Below are positions 30,801 to 39,053 of a DNA stretch of 45,722 bases, in pieces. Each line of letters starts with the position of its first letter. The stretch's first letter is position 1. Location of the stretch: the NCBI GenBank assembly GCA_033812795.1, contig JAPXSY010000020.1, positions 1-45,722 of the forward strand, read 5' to 3'. Under the pieces are notes generated by a model. That model made no database searches. It was not told the origin of the DNA and saw nothing but the letters and a program-made list of their open reading frames with translations. The position numbers and the translations under genes are program-made. This DNA is from JAPXSY01 sp033812795 (GTDB taxonomy: Bacteria; Verrucomicrobiota; Kiritimatiellia; RFP12; UBA1067).

Positions 30801-33053
30801 ATGCGTGACGATCTGACCATTGCGTTGGCGGGGAACCCCAATACCGGCAAGACCACCCTGTTCAACTTGCTGACCGGAGCGCACGAACGCACCGGCAATT
30901 GGACCGGAGTGACGGTGGATACCGCGCACGCCGCCTTTACCCTGAATGGCAAAACGGCCCGCGTCACCGACCTGCCGGGCATTTACTCTTTTTCTCCGCA
31001 CACGCAGGACGAGCGTGTGGCCCGGGATTTCCTCATCCAGCAGAAGCCTGCCGTGATCGTCAATCTGGTGGATGCCGTCAACCTTGAGCGTAGTCTCTAC
31101 TTGACCGCCCAGTTGCTCGATATGCGCCTGCCGCTGGTGGTTGCCCTCAACCAGACCGACGTGGCCGAACGCTACGGGATCCACGTAGACGCCGATCATC
31201 TCGCCAGCCATCTCGGGTGCCCGGTGATTCCGATGGTCGCCTCTAAAGGCGTGGGGCTCGAAGCCCTCAAGCAGGCGATCTGCCATGTGGCGGAGACGCG
31301 CAGCCTGCCCACCACCCGCGTTCAATACGGCGACGCGGAACCGTCGGTGCGCCGTTTGCAGGTCTGCCTGATCGTGGCAGCCGATGATGCGGGTGTGGAC
31401 TCGCGCTGGTTGGCCATCAAACTGCTGGAACGCGATCCCTTTGCCCGCGAACTGACCGCAGGGCTGTTCGACGAACTCGCCGAAGAAGAGTGCGCCCGTA
31501 TCGCGCGCCACACCGGTCAGAAACCCGAAGAGGCGGTGATGGACGCGCGCCTCGGATTCATCCGCGGCTTGGCGCGGGACGTGGTTCAGCGCAAGCGAGT
31601 CTCGCGACGCCGCGTCTCGGATGTGGCGGACCGGCTGTTGCTCAGCCGTCCGCTGGGCATCCCGTTTTTCCTCGGCGTGATGTACGTGGTTTTCTGGTTG
31701 ACCGTGCGGCTGACCCAACCGCTGGTCGATTTCACGGATCTGGCGTTGAACGCCTTGCTCGTCAACGCTCCGCGCATCTGGCTGGCCCGTCTGGGCATGC
31801 CCGAGATCCTGGGCTCGTTGCTCTGTGACGGGGTCGGCGCGGGCCTTACGACGGTTGCCACGTTCATGCCCCCGATCTTCATGATCTTTCTCTGCCTGAG
31901 CCTGCTGGAGGAGTCCGGCTATATGGCGCGTGCCGCGTTCATCATGGACCGCTTCCTGAACCGTATCGGACTGCCCGGCAAGGCCTTCATCCCCCTGCTC
32001 GTGGGCTTCGGCTGCACCGTGCCGGCCCTGCTGGCCACCCGCACGCTGGAACAACGTCGCGACAGGCTCCTGACCATGCTGATCGCCCCATTCATGTCCT
32101 GCGGCGCGCGCATGCCGGTCTATGCGATTTTCGCCATGGCCTTTTTCCCGAATCAGGGCAACATCGTCATTTTTTCGCTCTACCTCACCGGCGTAGTATT
32201 GGCCATTCTCTCCGGTCTGATGCTGCACCGCACCCTCTTCCGCGGCGGAGCCGCCTCAGCGTTCGTCATGGAGCTGCCGCCCTACCACCTGCCGGCCTTG
32301 CGCGGATGTCTGGAGCATGTCTGGGCCAATCTCCAAAGCTTTCTGGTCCGGGCGGGTCAGGTCATTTTGACGATCGCGATTCTGCTCAGTCTGGCCAATG
32401 CCCTTTTTGAAAAAGCGTACCGTAACCCGGAAACGGCTTTTGCGCACCGGAGTGCGGCGGGCCGGGTTCTAACCGTCCCGCTCCGTCCTATGGGTGTGAC
32501 GGGGGACAACTGGCCCGCGGCAGCGGCCCTGCTCACAGGCCTGATGGCCAAAGAGGCGATTGTGGGGACGCTTGAGGTGCTTTATTTTCAAACGGAAAAG
32601 ACGGCTCCGGATTCGCGGAAGCCCTTTGATCTGCGCGCGGAACTCCGCGCTGCGGGAAGCGCGCTGTTCGCCGGATTCTCCGGGTCTGCGGCCACCGCAG
32701 ACCCGGACCGTTCCGCCGACCCGGCCGCCCGGCAGGGACTCCTTTCCACGTTACGCCGGAACTTCGCCTCCCCGACCGCGGCATACGCCTACTTGCTCTT
32801 TGTCCTGATCTATTCGCCCTGTGTCGCGGCCCTGATCGTGCTCGCACGCGAGACGGGCTGGCGTTGGATGGGGTTTGCCGTCACCTACCAATCCTTACTG
32901 GCTTGGTTGACCGCCACCGTTTTTTATCAATGCGCCTCCTTCCCCGCCGCACCCTTGCGGTCCGTAGGCTGGTTGGCGTTTGTGACGGCCCTCACCGCAG
33001 CCGGAATCGCCCTACTGGCCGCTTATGGGAAACGGATCGCACATGAAGTCTGA
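30801..33053 (+). CDS. feoB: Ferrous iron transporter FeoB
   Basis: The 750-residue protein has the cytosolic G domain: G1 GNPNTGKTT at 11-19, DLPG (G3) and NQTD (G4). A helical regulatory domain follows to about 270, then a polytopic membrane part with two Gate regions, the first marked by SGYMARAAFIMDR, GCTVPA and PFMSCGARMPVYA. FeoB imports Fe(II) across the inner membrane, the expected iron source in an anoxic habitat. A hydrophilic insert of about 60 residues lies near 600-660. It overlaps feoA by 11 bp at its end. Only a weak ribosome site (GGAAC) is seen before the ATG. Confidence 0.95.
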   Translation: MRDDLTIALAGNPNTGKTTLFNLLTGAHERTGNWTGVTVDTAHAAFTLNGKTARVTDLPGIYSFSPHTQDERVARDFLIQQKPAVIVNLVDAVNLERSLYLTAQLLDMRLPLVVALNQTDVAERYGIHVDADHLASHLGCPVIPMVASKGVGLEALKQAICHVAETRSLPTTRVQYGDAEPSVRRLQVCLIVAADDAGVDSRWLAIKLLERDPFARELTAGLFDELAEEECARIARHTGQKPEEAVMDARLGFIRGLARDVVQRKRVSRRRVSDVADRLLLSRPLGIPFFLGVMYVVFWLTVRLTQPLVDFTDLALNALLVNAPRIWLARLGMPEILGSLLCDGVGAGLTTVATFMPPIFMIFLCLSLLEESGYMARAAFIMDRFLNRIGLPGKAFIPLLVGFGCTVPALLATRTLEQRRDRLLTMLIAPFMSCGARMPVYAIFAMAFFPNQGNIVIFSLYLTGVVLAILSGLMLHRTLFRGGAASAFVMELPPYHLPALRGCLEHVWANLQSFLVRAGQVILTIAILLSLANALFEKAYRNPETAFAHRSAAGRVLTVPLRPMGVTGDNWPAAAALLTGLMAKEAIVGTLEVLYFQTEKTAPDSRKPFDLRAELRAAGSALFAGFSGSAATADPDRSADPAARQGLLSTLRRNFASPTAAYAYLLFVLIYSPCVAALIVLARETGWRWMGFAVTYQSLLAWLTATVFYQCASFPAAPLRSVGWLAFVTALTAAGIALLAAYGKRIAHEV

Positions 33054-33288
33054 AACCGGAACCCCCGCCACAGCGGGAAAAACGCGGAACCTGCTGGACC
33101 TCCAGGACGGGGAAACCGGACGCATCCGCAGTAATCGCGACCGTAAATCCGCGGAGATGGGACTTTTTGCGGGCGTGCGCGTCACCATGTTCCGCAACCG
33201 CAAATCCGAACATTCCGTGGTGGTCGGCGCGGGCGACGCCCGCTTCCTCGTCTCGCGCCCGATCGCCGAACACATCGAACTCGCGTGA
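33043..33288 (+). CDS. feoA: FeoA-type SH3-like iron transport protein
   Basis: Start at 33043 (MKSETGTP) lies inside the last codons of feoB; another ATG is six codons upstream. The 81-residue protein shows the FeoA core: LLDLQDGETGRI, then AEMGLFAGVRVTM with the invariant GL-P/A-G turn, and VVVGAGDARFLVSRPIAEHIEL. FeoA is a small cytosolic SH3-like partner that modulates FeoB. The gene order feoB-feoA is reversed relative to the common feoA-feoB. The overlap enforces coupled translation. Confidence 0.85.
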   Translation: MKSETGTPATAGKTRNLLDLQDGETGRIRSNRDRKSAEMGLFAGVRVTMFRNRKSEHSVVVGAGDARFLVSRPIAEHIELA

Positions 33289-33323
33289 TTTTTCCCGCAT
33301 TGCCGTACGATCCGAGATCCGGA

Positions 33324-34817
33324 TCAGGAGCGGTAGTTGGGCGCTTCTTTGATGACCTTGACGTCGTGGGGATGGGCCTCGCGCACACCGGCATTGGAGA
33401 CGCGGAAGAAACAGCCGTTGGCCTTGAGTTCCGCCAAATTCCGCGAACCGCAGTACCCGAGGGAGGAGCGCAAGCCACCGCAGAACTGGGTCATGGTTTT
33501 CTTGACCGAGCCGACCAGCGGCACAATACCCTCGATGCCCTGCGGCACCAGATCATCGGTCTGGACATTGTCCTGCCCGTAACGCTGGCGACTGCCCATG
33601 CCCTCTTTCATCGCGGCCAGGCTCCCCATGCCGCGGTACACCACATAATGGCGTCCCTCGTGGATGATTTTCTCTCCGGGGCTCTCCTCCGTGCCCGCGA
33701 GGATCGAACCGAGCATCACGGTGTCCGCCCCCGCGACCAATGCCTTGGGGACGTCCCCCGAATGGCGGACACCGCCGTCGGCGATGACCGGAATTTCGCC
33801 ACCGAGAGCCCGTGCCGCGTGGTACACGGCGGTGATCTGCGGGATGCCCACGCCGCACACCACGCGGGTGGTGCAAATGGAACCGGGTCCGATCCCGACC
33901 TTCACGCCGTGGGCACCGGCCTTCAACAACGCGAGGGCGCCTTCGCCCGTGGCCACGTTCCCGCCGATCACGTCGATGTCCGGATAGTGCTTCGTGATCC
34001 ACGTCACCATATCGAGAATCCCCTTCGAATGGCCGTGGGCGCTGTCCACCACCACGACATCGACATCCTCCTGCGCGAGCAAGCCCATGCGCTCATGATC
34101 CCCCGCGCTGACGGCCGCCGCCACACGCAGACGGTAACGGCTGTCGCGGGTATAAAGAGGCTGGGCGTTCTCAACCAACTCCTGCACATCGGTGAATGCA
34201 TAGAGCCCGACCAGGCGGCCGCCGCCATCCACCAGCGGCAGTTTGCCGATCTTGTTCTCCATCATGATGGCATACGCCTCTTCCAGCGAAGTTCCGGGAG
34301 CGGCGGTGATGACCCGTGTCGTCATCACCTCGGTCACGCACGACGCGCTTTTTTTGGCGAACCGGATATCGCTGGAAGTGATGATTCCCGCGAGACGGTC
34401 TTGATCGTCCAGAATCGGGAAACCGCTGAAAGACAGGCGGTGCTCATTCCGATAGGCCTGGATGTGCGCAAGGGTATCCTGAGTGTGGAACACGACCGGC
34501 CGCATGATGAGACCGTTGAGATACTGCTTCACTCGCCGGACATGCTGCGCCTGAAGTTCGGGCGGAAGATTTTTGTGGATCACACCGATGCCGCCGAGCA
34601 TAGCCATCGCCGTGGCCATGCCGAACTCCGTGACCGTGTCCATGGCCGCACTCACGAACGGGATGTTCAGCGTGATGCGACTGGTGAGGGGCGAGGCGAG
34701 GTTGGTCTCGTCCGGGAGAAAATCGGCGTACCGGGTCACGAGCGTGACATCGTCAAAGGTCAGCCCTTCACACGGGAACTGATCCATGAAAGCGGAGACT
34801 TGGGTATTGACATGCAT
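33324..34817 (-). CDS. guaB: Inosine-5'-monophosphate dehydrogenase
   Basis: The 497-residue protein has the IMPDH barrel interrupted by a pair of CBS domains (about residues 105-230). The catalytic loop GSICTTR, with the nucleophilic Cys at about 315, and the flap (GMGSLAAMKEGMGSRQRYGQ) are present, as is the NAD-site VVDSAHGHS. It oxidises IMP to XMP with NAD+, the committed step to GMP. GGAGG sits six bases before the ATG and a TATAAT-bearing promoter upstream. Stand-alone gene, convergent with feoB-feoA with 35 bp between stops; guaA is not adjacent. Confidence 0.97.
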   Translation of the reverse strand: MHVNTQVSAFMDQFPCEGLTFDDVTLVTRYADFLPDETNLASPLTSRITLNIPFVSAAMDTVTEFGMATAMAMLGGIGVIHKNLPPELQAQHVRRVKQYLNGLIMRPVVFHTQDTLAHIQAYRNEHRLSFSGFPILDDQDRLAGIITSSDIRFAKKSASCVTEVMTTRVITAAPGTSLEEAYAIMMENKIGKLPLVDGGGRLVGLYAFTDVQELVENAQPLYTRDSRYRLRVAAAVSAGDHERMGLLAQEDVDVVVVDSAHGHSKGILDMVTWITKHYPDIDVIGGNVATGEGALALLKAGAHGVKVGIGPGSICTTRVVCGVGIPQITAVYHAARALGGEIPVIADGGVRHSGDVPKALVAGADTVMLGSILAGTEESPGEKIIHEGRHYVVYRGMGSLAAMKEGMGSRQRYGQDNVQTDDLVPQGIEGIVPLVGSVKKTMTQFCGGLRSSLGYCGSRNLAELKANGCFFRVSNAGVREAHPHDVKVIKEAPNYRS

Positions 34818-34855
34818 TGGGAACCTCCGAACTAACTTCGTTTCGCTTTCCCGCT

Positions 34856-34886
34856 ATTATATAACTCAAATGCTGCGTTAAAGCAA
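34856..34886 (-). promoter_or_regulatory. Predicted guaB promoter
   Basis: On the minus strand a perfect TATAAT (34861-34856) lies about 40 bp before the guaB start. The best -35 is TTGCTT (34886-34881) at a long 19-base spacing, so only the -10 is firm. Confidence 0.4.
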
Positions 34887-35009
34887 GACTCACGAAGGGA
34901 GAAGTGGACAGAAGTTAGCCCGCCGCCCGCGCTTCGCACGGGAATGTAAATGAGGATAACTTTGATGGAGCACGACAGCGCAGAACAGACGAGGCCCACG
35001 CCCGTTGGC

Positions 35010-35092
35010 AGGGACGCCTCCCCGAGGCGTCCGCGGACGGTTCGGGGAACCGTCCCTACCAGATCCGTGCGGCGGTTTCCTTGAAATCGCCG
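35010..35092. repeat. Cluster of three GC-rich hairpins between guaB and the mla operon
   Basis: GGACGCCTC/GAGGCGTCC (35012-35032) and GGACGGTTC/GAACCGTCC (35035-35055) are perfect nine-base stems with three-base loops. They meet in the palindrome CGTCCGCGGACG (35028-35039) and are framed by AGGGACG/CGTCCCT arms (35010-35057). A third near-perfect stem (GGCGGTTTC/GAAATCGCC) lies at about 35071-35092. It sits just past the 3' end of the minus-strand mla operon, so it may stabilise or terminate that transcript, or be a dispersed palindromic repeat. The rest of 34865-35109 holds no gene that I can support. Confidence 0.8.
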
Positions 35093-35109
35093 CAGACGAT
35101 GGGGCCACC

Positions 35110-35637
35110 CTACCTGCCGAACCATTTGGACAAGGAAAGCGCGCTGAACAGGCGGGGCATTTCCGCTCGGACGGTATCGCTGATCTCATTGTGCAACCCG
35201 GTGTAGAGGTTAAGCACGGCGAGAACATCCTCCCCCATTCCCCGACTAGCGAACCGTTCGCGCTGCGGTTCCGAAAAGGCGAAGCCGAGTTGGATGGCAC
35301 CGGAGGGCAGGGTGGTTCCGATATCAAAATGACTGAGCAGCAACCGCCGCTTGCGGTTGCGCGTCGACCCGCAGGAATCGAGAAACCAAGTGGGCGATCC
35401 GGTGGTGTCGGCATGCAGCATGCGCATGAGTTTTCGCTCGATGCGCCAGAGTTTCAGCAGTGTCTTCTCCGCAACGTTCAGGGTGCGCAAGGCAAGCACC
35501 GTATCCAAGAAGGCCAGATAGGATTCGGAATAATCCGCGCCCCGGTACACAGGCAGCTTGAAACTACGCTGAAGACCTCGCAATACCACGGGGGATCGGT
35601 TCAACTTCTCCGCCATTTCTCCAAGTGTGTACAGCAT
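35110..35637 (-). CDS. MerR-like HTH protein at the end of the mla operon
   Basis: The 175-residue protein starts MLYTLGEMAEKLNRSPVVLRGLQ, a winged-helix opening like that of MerR/Xis-type domains (about residues 1-35). A helical region with LALRTLNVAEKTLLKLWRIERKLM follows, and the C-terminal half has a beta-containing segment (LLLSHFDIGTTLPSGAIQLGF) and a final helix. It could be a small regulator sensing a ligand through the C-terminal part. It starts 15 bp after mlaD with GGAG upstream, so it belongs to the mla transcript. No family name can be given. Confidence 0.6.
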   Translation of the reverse strand: MLYTLGEMAEKLNRSPVVLRGLQRSFKLPVYRGADYSESYLAFLDTVLALRTLNVAEKTLLKLWRIERKLMRMLHADTTGSPTWFLDSCGSTRNRKRRLLLSHFDIGTTLPSGAIQLGFAFSEPQRERFASRGMGEDVLAVLNLYTGLHNEISDTVRAEMPRLFSALSLSKWFGR

Positions 35638-35652
35638 ACGGGGTTCTCCGGT

Positions 35653-36765
35653 TTATAATCCGCCCATGATCAGACTGGCGAATGCGCTGATCGGGGTCGT
35701 GTCGCGAAAGTTATCAACGGTTTGTCGCACATCCCGGATGAGTCCCTGCGTGTCGGAGTACAGTTCATCCTCTTTGGAAAGTTTGCCGAGCGTGCCTTCG
35801 CCCCGGACGAGCCGATCGGTCACCTCGCGCAGATTCGCCACTGTCGCGTCGAGGTCGTTGTAGACTTTGTTGTCGTCTTTCAGCAACTTGCCGAGCGTGC
35901 CGTCCCCCTTCTCCAAACGCGCCGAAACCGTCTTCAAGTTCTCAACCGTCTCGCGCAGGTCGTCATATATTCCGGCATCCGAAGAGAGCAGTTTGCCGAG
36001 TGTGCCCTCCCCCTTCTCCAGCCGGTCGGAAATCGACTTGAGGTTCGCGATCGAGGCGCTGAGGTTGGTGTAGACGTTGCCGTCGTCGTTGATCAGCCGG
36101 CCTAGCGAGTTCTCGCCGGCATCGATTTTGACCGCCACCGAACGCAGGCTCGCAACAGTGTTGGAGAGGTCGTTGTAGAGCGTCATGTCATCGGAAAACA
36201 GCTTGCCGAGCGTACCCCGGCCCTCTTCGACACGCGTGACCGCCGCGCGGATCGAGGCCACGGCAACGTCCAGATTGGTGAGGGTGTTGCGGAGGTGGCT
36301 GCCTTCGGTGGCCTCGCGCAGATTGGCCACAATTACCCCCAGATCGCGCATCCACTGGGAAGGCGTCTCACCCCGCAACACGGTTTCCCGCGGCACTTCG
36401 GCACCCTCCCCTTCTTCGATCAGCAGGTAGTTGCCGCCCAGCAAAGATCCGGTGTTGACCGAGATGCGGTACCCCTCCTTCAAGCGCACCCCGCCATCGA
36501 TCAGCAACGTGACCCGCACCCCGCTATTCTCCAAGTGCATCTCGCTCACGGACCCCACCGTCATCCCGCGCAGAATCACGCTGTCGCGCACCTTCAATCC
36601 GCCGACATCGGTAAACAGCACCGTGACCGGCCCCTTGTTCTTGCCGTTCAGGATATCGATACCGGAGATGATGATGGTGAAATAGGCCAGCAGTCCGAGG
36701 ACCGCGACCATAAACAGGCCGACAATCACCTCGGAAAAGACCTCGCGGTTGCGTTTCAAAGCCAT
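35653..36765 (-). CDS. mlaD: MlaD/MCE-domain lipid transport protein with repeated tail
   Basis: A single N-terminal membrane helix (VIVGLFMVAVLGLLAYFTII, about 13-32) is followed by one MCE domain (about 40-120; VLFTDVGGLKVRDSVILRGMTVGSV). The tail (about 165-350) contains five copies of a roughly 41-residue helical repeat centred on G-x-G-T-L-G-K-L, each followed by a YxDL segment and a helix. MlaD is the substrate-binding subunit that delivers phospholipid between outer and inner membrane; the helical tail may form the periplasmic tunnel or needle. AGGAGG precedes the start; it lies 48 bp after mlaF. Total 370 residues. Confidence 0.88.
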   Translation of the reverse strand: MALKRNREVFSEVIVGLFMVAVLGLLAYFTIIISGIDILNGKNKGPVTVLFTDVGGLKVRDSVILRGMTVGSVSEMHLENSGVRVTLLIDGGVRLKEGYRISVNTGSLLGGNYLLIEEGEGAEVPRETVLRGETPSQWMRDLGVIVANLREATEGSHLRNTLTNLDVAVASIRAAVTRVEEGRGTLGKLFSDDMTLYNDLSNTVASLRSVAVKIDAGENSLGRLINDDGNVYTNLSASIANLKSISDRLEKGEGTLGKLLSSDAGIYDDLRETVENLKTVSARLEKGDGTLGKLLKDDNKVYNDLDATVANLREVTDRLVRGEGTLGKLSKEDELYSDTQGLIRDVRQTVDNFRDTTPISAFASLIMGGL

Positions 36766-36813
36766 ACGTTCCTCCTTTTGCGGTTACGGACCGTGCGTGA
36801 CGGACCCGCGCGT

Positions 36814-37566
36814 TCACATCCCCTCAATCCCTTTTTTTGAAATAAACTGGGCGTCCAGAAAACGCCGGACATCCGGCTGGTCCGCGGCCACAAACGCGTG
36901 CGGCGAACTGACCTCCACAAACCGCCCGCCCGTCAGCATGGCGATGCGGTCCGCACTCAACAAGGCACCCTGCAAATCATGCGTCACCACCACGCTGGTG
37001 ATGCCCAGCTCCTTGTTGAGCCGCCGAATCAGTTTGTCGATCGTGCGCGCGGTCACCGGATCGAGACCGGAAGTGGGCTCATCATAGAGCACGATCTCCG
37101 GTTCACGCACGATGGCCCGCGCCAACCCGGCACGCTTCTGCATCCCGCCGGAAATCTCACTGGGAAATTTGTCGCCGTCCTCCTCCAACCCGACCGCGCA
37201 CAAGGCCTTGGCCACCCGCTCCGCGATCTCCGCTTCGGAAAGACGCGTCTTTTCACGCAACGGCAGGGCGATGTTCTCCTCGACGGTCATCCAGCCCAAC
37301 AGCGCGCCGCCTTGGAACAGGTAGCCGAAGCGTTCTCTCGCGCGCGCCAAATCCGCCCCGTCCACGGCACTGATTTCCGTCCCGTCAATCCACACCGCAC
37401 CGCGTGTGGGGGTCATCAGGCGCACCATGTGTTTGAGTGTGACGCTCTTCCCGGTGCCCGAGGGACCGACGATCGCGAAGATCTCCCCCTTCGGGATTTC
37501 GAAAGAAAGGTCGTCGAGCACCAGACGGCCCCCCAACTGTTTGGTGACATGGTCAAAGCGGATCAT
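36814..37566 (-). CDS. mlaF: Mla-type ABC transporter ATPase
   Basis: The 250-residue protein has Walker A GPSGTGKS at 34-41, the signature ISGGMQKRAGLARAI, Walker B IVLYDEPTSGLDP and a switch His in VVTHDLQ. The unusual MQKR signature and the partner permease identify it as the Mla/lipid-type ATPase (MlaF), which powers phospholipid movement with MlaE and MlaD. Its ATG overlaps the mlaE stop as ATGA (37563-37566). Cytosolic side of the inner membrane. Confidence 0.92.
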   Translation of the reverse strand: MIRFDHVTKQLGGRLVLDDLSFEIPKGEIFAIVGPSGTGKSVTLKHMVRLMTPTRGAVWIDGTEISAVDGADLARARERFGYLFQGGALLGWMTVEENIALPLREKTRLSEAEIAERVAKALCAVGLEEDGDKFPSEISGGMQKRAGLARAIVREPEIVLYDEPTSGLDPVTARTIDKLIRRLNKELGITSVVVTHDLQGALLSADRIAMLTGGRFVEVSSPHAFVAADQPDVRRFLDAQFISKKGIEGM

Positions 37567-38381
37567 AGGTCGTAAAACATGCGGGTGACGATGTACCCGA
37601 GTATTAGGATCAGCAGAAAGGAGGAGATCACCGAACGCCGCGTGGCCTGTCCCACACCGACCGCGCCCTGTGTGGTGGTGAAGCCCTCATAGCAGGAGAC
37701 ACCCGTGATGACGATCCCGAAAAGCAATGCTTTGAACAGCCCCACATACAGATCGCGCAAGCGGGCGATATCCATGGCCATGACGATATACTGATCCCAC
37801 GGCACATTCAACTGCGTCAGGCCCACAATGCCGCCACCGATCACGCCCAACACGCAAGTGTAAAACGAGAGCACCGGGGTCATGAACACCATCGCCGCGA
37901 TACGCGGCGTCATCAGAAACAACACAGGGTCGATGGACATGATCTCCAGCGCCGCGATCTCGTCATTCACCGTCATGGTGCCGATCTGCGCCGCCATGGA
38001 GGATCCAACGCACGCCGCCAGGATCAGACCGGTCATGAACGGCCCCATCTCACGCAACAACGAGACCATCACTGCCGAACCGATGTAGATCTCCTGATTA
38101 AAGCGCCGCAGCTCGAGACCGACCTGAAGTCCCAGAATCATACCGGTGAACATTCCGACGACCGAGATTACGGGCAGGGTCTTGATACCCATGTGGAACA
38201 TCTGGCGGACGCATTCGCGGCGGCGCCGGGCGCAGAACAGCAACAAGGGCATACCGACCAAAGCCTGAGCCGTCATGCTGCCAGCCCGGCCAATGTCCCC
38301 CAACCCCAGCACGATCGCGCGTCCCAATCCTGCGATCGCATTCGGTGGCGCGTCGGTATAAACCGGTTCGCGCGTGATCAC
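37563..38381 (-). CDS. mlaE: MlaE-type ABC transporter permease
   Basis: Starts with GTG at 38381, six bases after AGGAGG. The 272-residue integral membrane protein has five to six hydrophobic segments and the MlaE landmarks GMFTGMILGLQ, LLREMGPFMTGLILAACVGSSMAAQIGTM and TVNDEIAALEIMSIDP. It forms the transmembrane core of the lipid transporter with MlaF and MlaD. First gene of the operon mlaE-mlaF-mlaD-HTH. The minisatellite at 38484-39046 lies directly upstream and therefore occupies its promoter region; no clear promoter is seen between 38382 and 38484. Confidence 0.92.
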   Translation of the reverse strand: MITREPVYTDAPPNAIAGLGRAIVLGLGDIGRAGSMTAQALVGMPLLLFCARRRRECVRQMFHMGIKTLPVISVVGMFTGMILGLQVGLELRRFNQEIYIGSAVMVSLLREMGPFMTGLILAACVGSSMAAQIGTMTVNDEIAALEIMSIDPVLFLMTPRIAAMVFMTPVLSFYTCVLGVIGGGIVGLTQLNVPWDQYIVMAMDIARLRDLYVGLFKALLFGIVITGVSCYEGFTTTQGAVGVGQATRRSVISSFLLILILGYIVTRMFYDL

Positions 38382-38483
38382 GAAAACCCTCCTATCCCCT
38401 TTGCCGGTGCGTTAAACCTTTTGTTGCATCAGATTACCAAACGCCGGGATACTGGGCAAGACACTCCTGTCGGCCGCGACAGA

Positions 38484-39046
38484 TGAAACCCACGAAACCC
38501 TGAAACCTTGAAATCCTGAAACCCAAGAAAGCGTCCCGTGGTTAAATGATCGATCCCGATAGCGATCCCGATTCCGACCCCGATTTGGATGAAACCCTGA
38601 AACCAGAAACCCTGAAACCAGAAACCCCGAAACCCTGAAACCCAAAAAAGCGTCCCGTGGTTAAATGATCGATTCCGATAGCGATCCCGACCCCGATCCC
38701 GATTTGGATGAAACCCTGAAACCAGAAACCCTGAAACCCAAGAAAGTGTCCCGTGGTTAAATGATCGATTCCGATAGCGATCCCGATTCCGACCCCGATT
38801 TGGATGAAACCCCAAAACCCTGAAACCTTGAAACCAGAAACCCTGAAACCTTGAAACCCAAGAAAGCGTCCCGTGGTTAAATGATCGATTCCGATAGCGA
38901 TCCCGATTCCGACCCCGATTTGGATGAAACCCCAAAACCCTGAAACCTTGAAACCCCGAAACCCTGAAACCTTGAAACCCAAAAAAGCGTCCCGTGGTTA
39001 AACAATCGATCCCGATAGCGATCCCGATAGCGATCCCGATTTGGAT
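38484..39046. repeat. Hierarchical minisatellite array upstream of mlaE
   Basis: Five units of 96-121 bp share a core GCGTCCCGTGGTTAA (core starts 38531, 38650, 38746, 38866, 38987). Each unit is made of two lower-order repeats: short blocks of TGAAACC/AGAAACC/CGAAACC type, and a run of hexamers CGATCC, CGATAG, CGATTC, CGACCC ending GATTTGGATG. All six frames stay partly open because of the periodicity, but no frame carries a ribosome site or known protein. The array fills nearly the whole 672-bp gap between mlaE and the aromatic-repeat gene. It likely varies in copy number between strains. Confidence 0.9.
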
Positions 39047-39053
39047 GGGCTTT

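Noticed and set aside
33289..33323. Bidirectional terminator between feoA and guaB
   Set aside because: GATCCG/CGGATC arms form only a six-base stem without a following T-run on either strand.
34832..35125. 97-aa minus-strand frame
   Set aside because: Runs through the hairpin cluster and guaB promoter region; composition reflects palindromes and no ribosome site fits.
38484..39046. CRISPR array
   Set aside because: Units are 96-121 bp and consist of nested short repeats; there are no uniform repeats with unique spacers and no cas genes.
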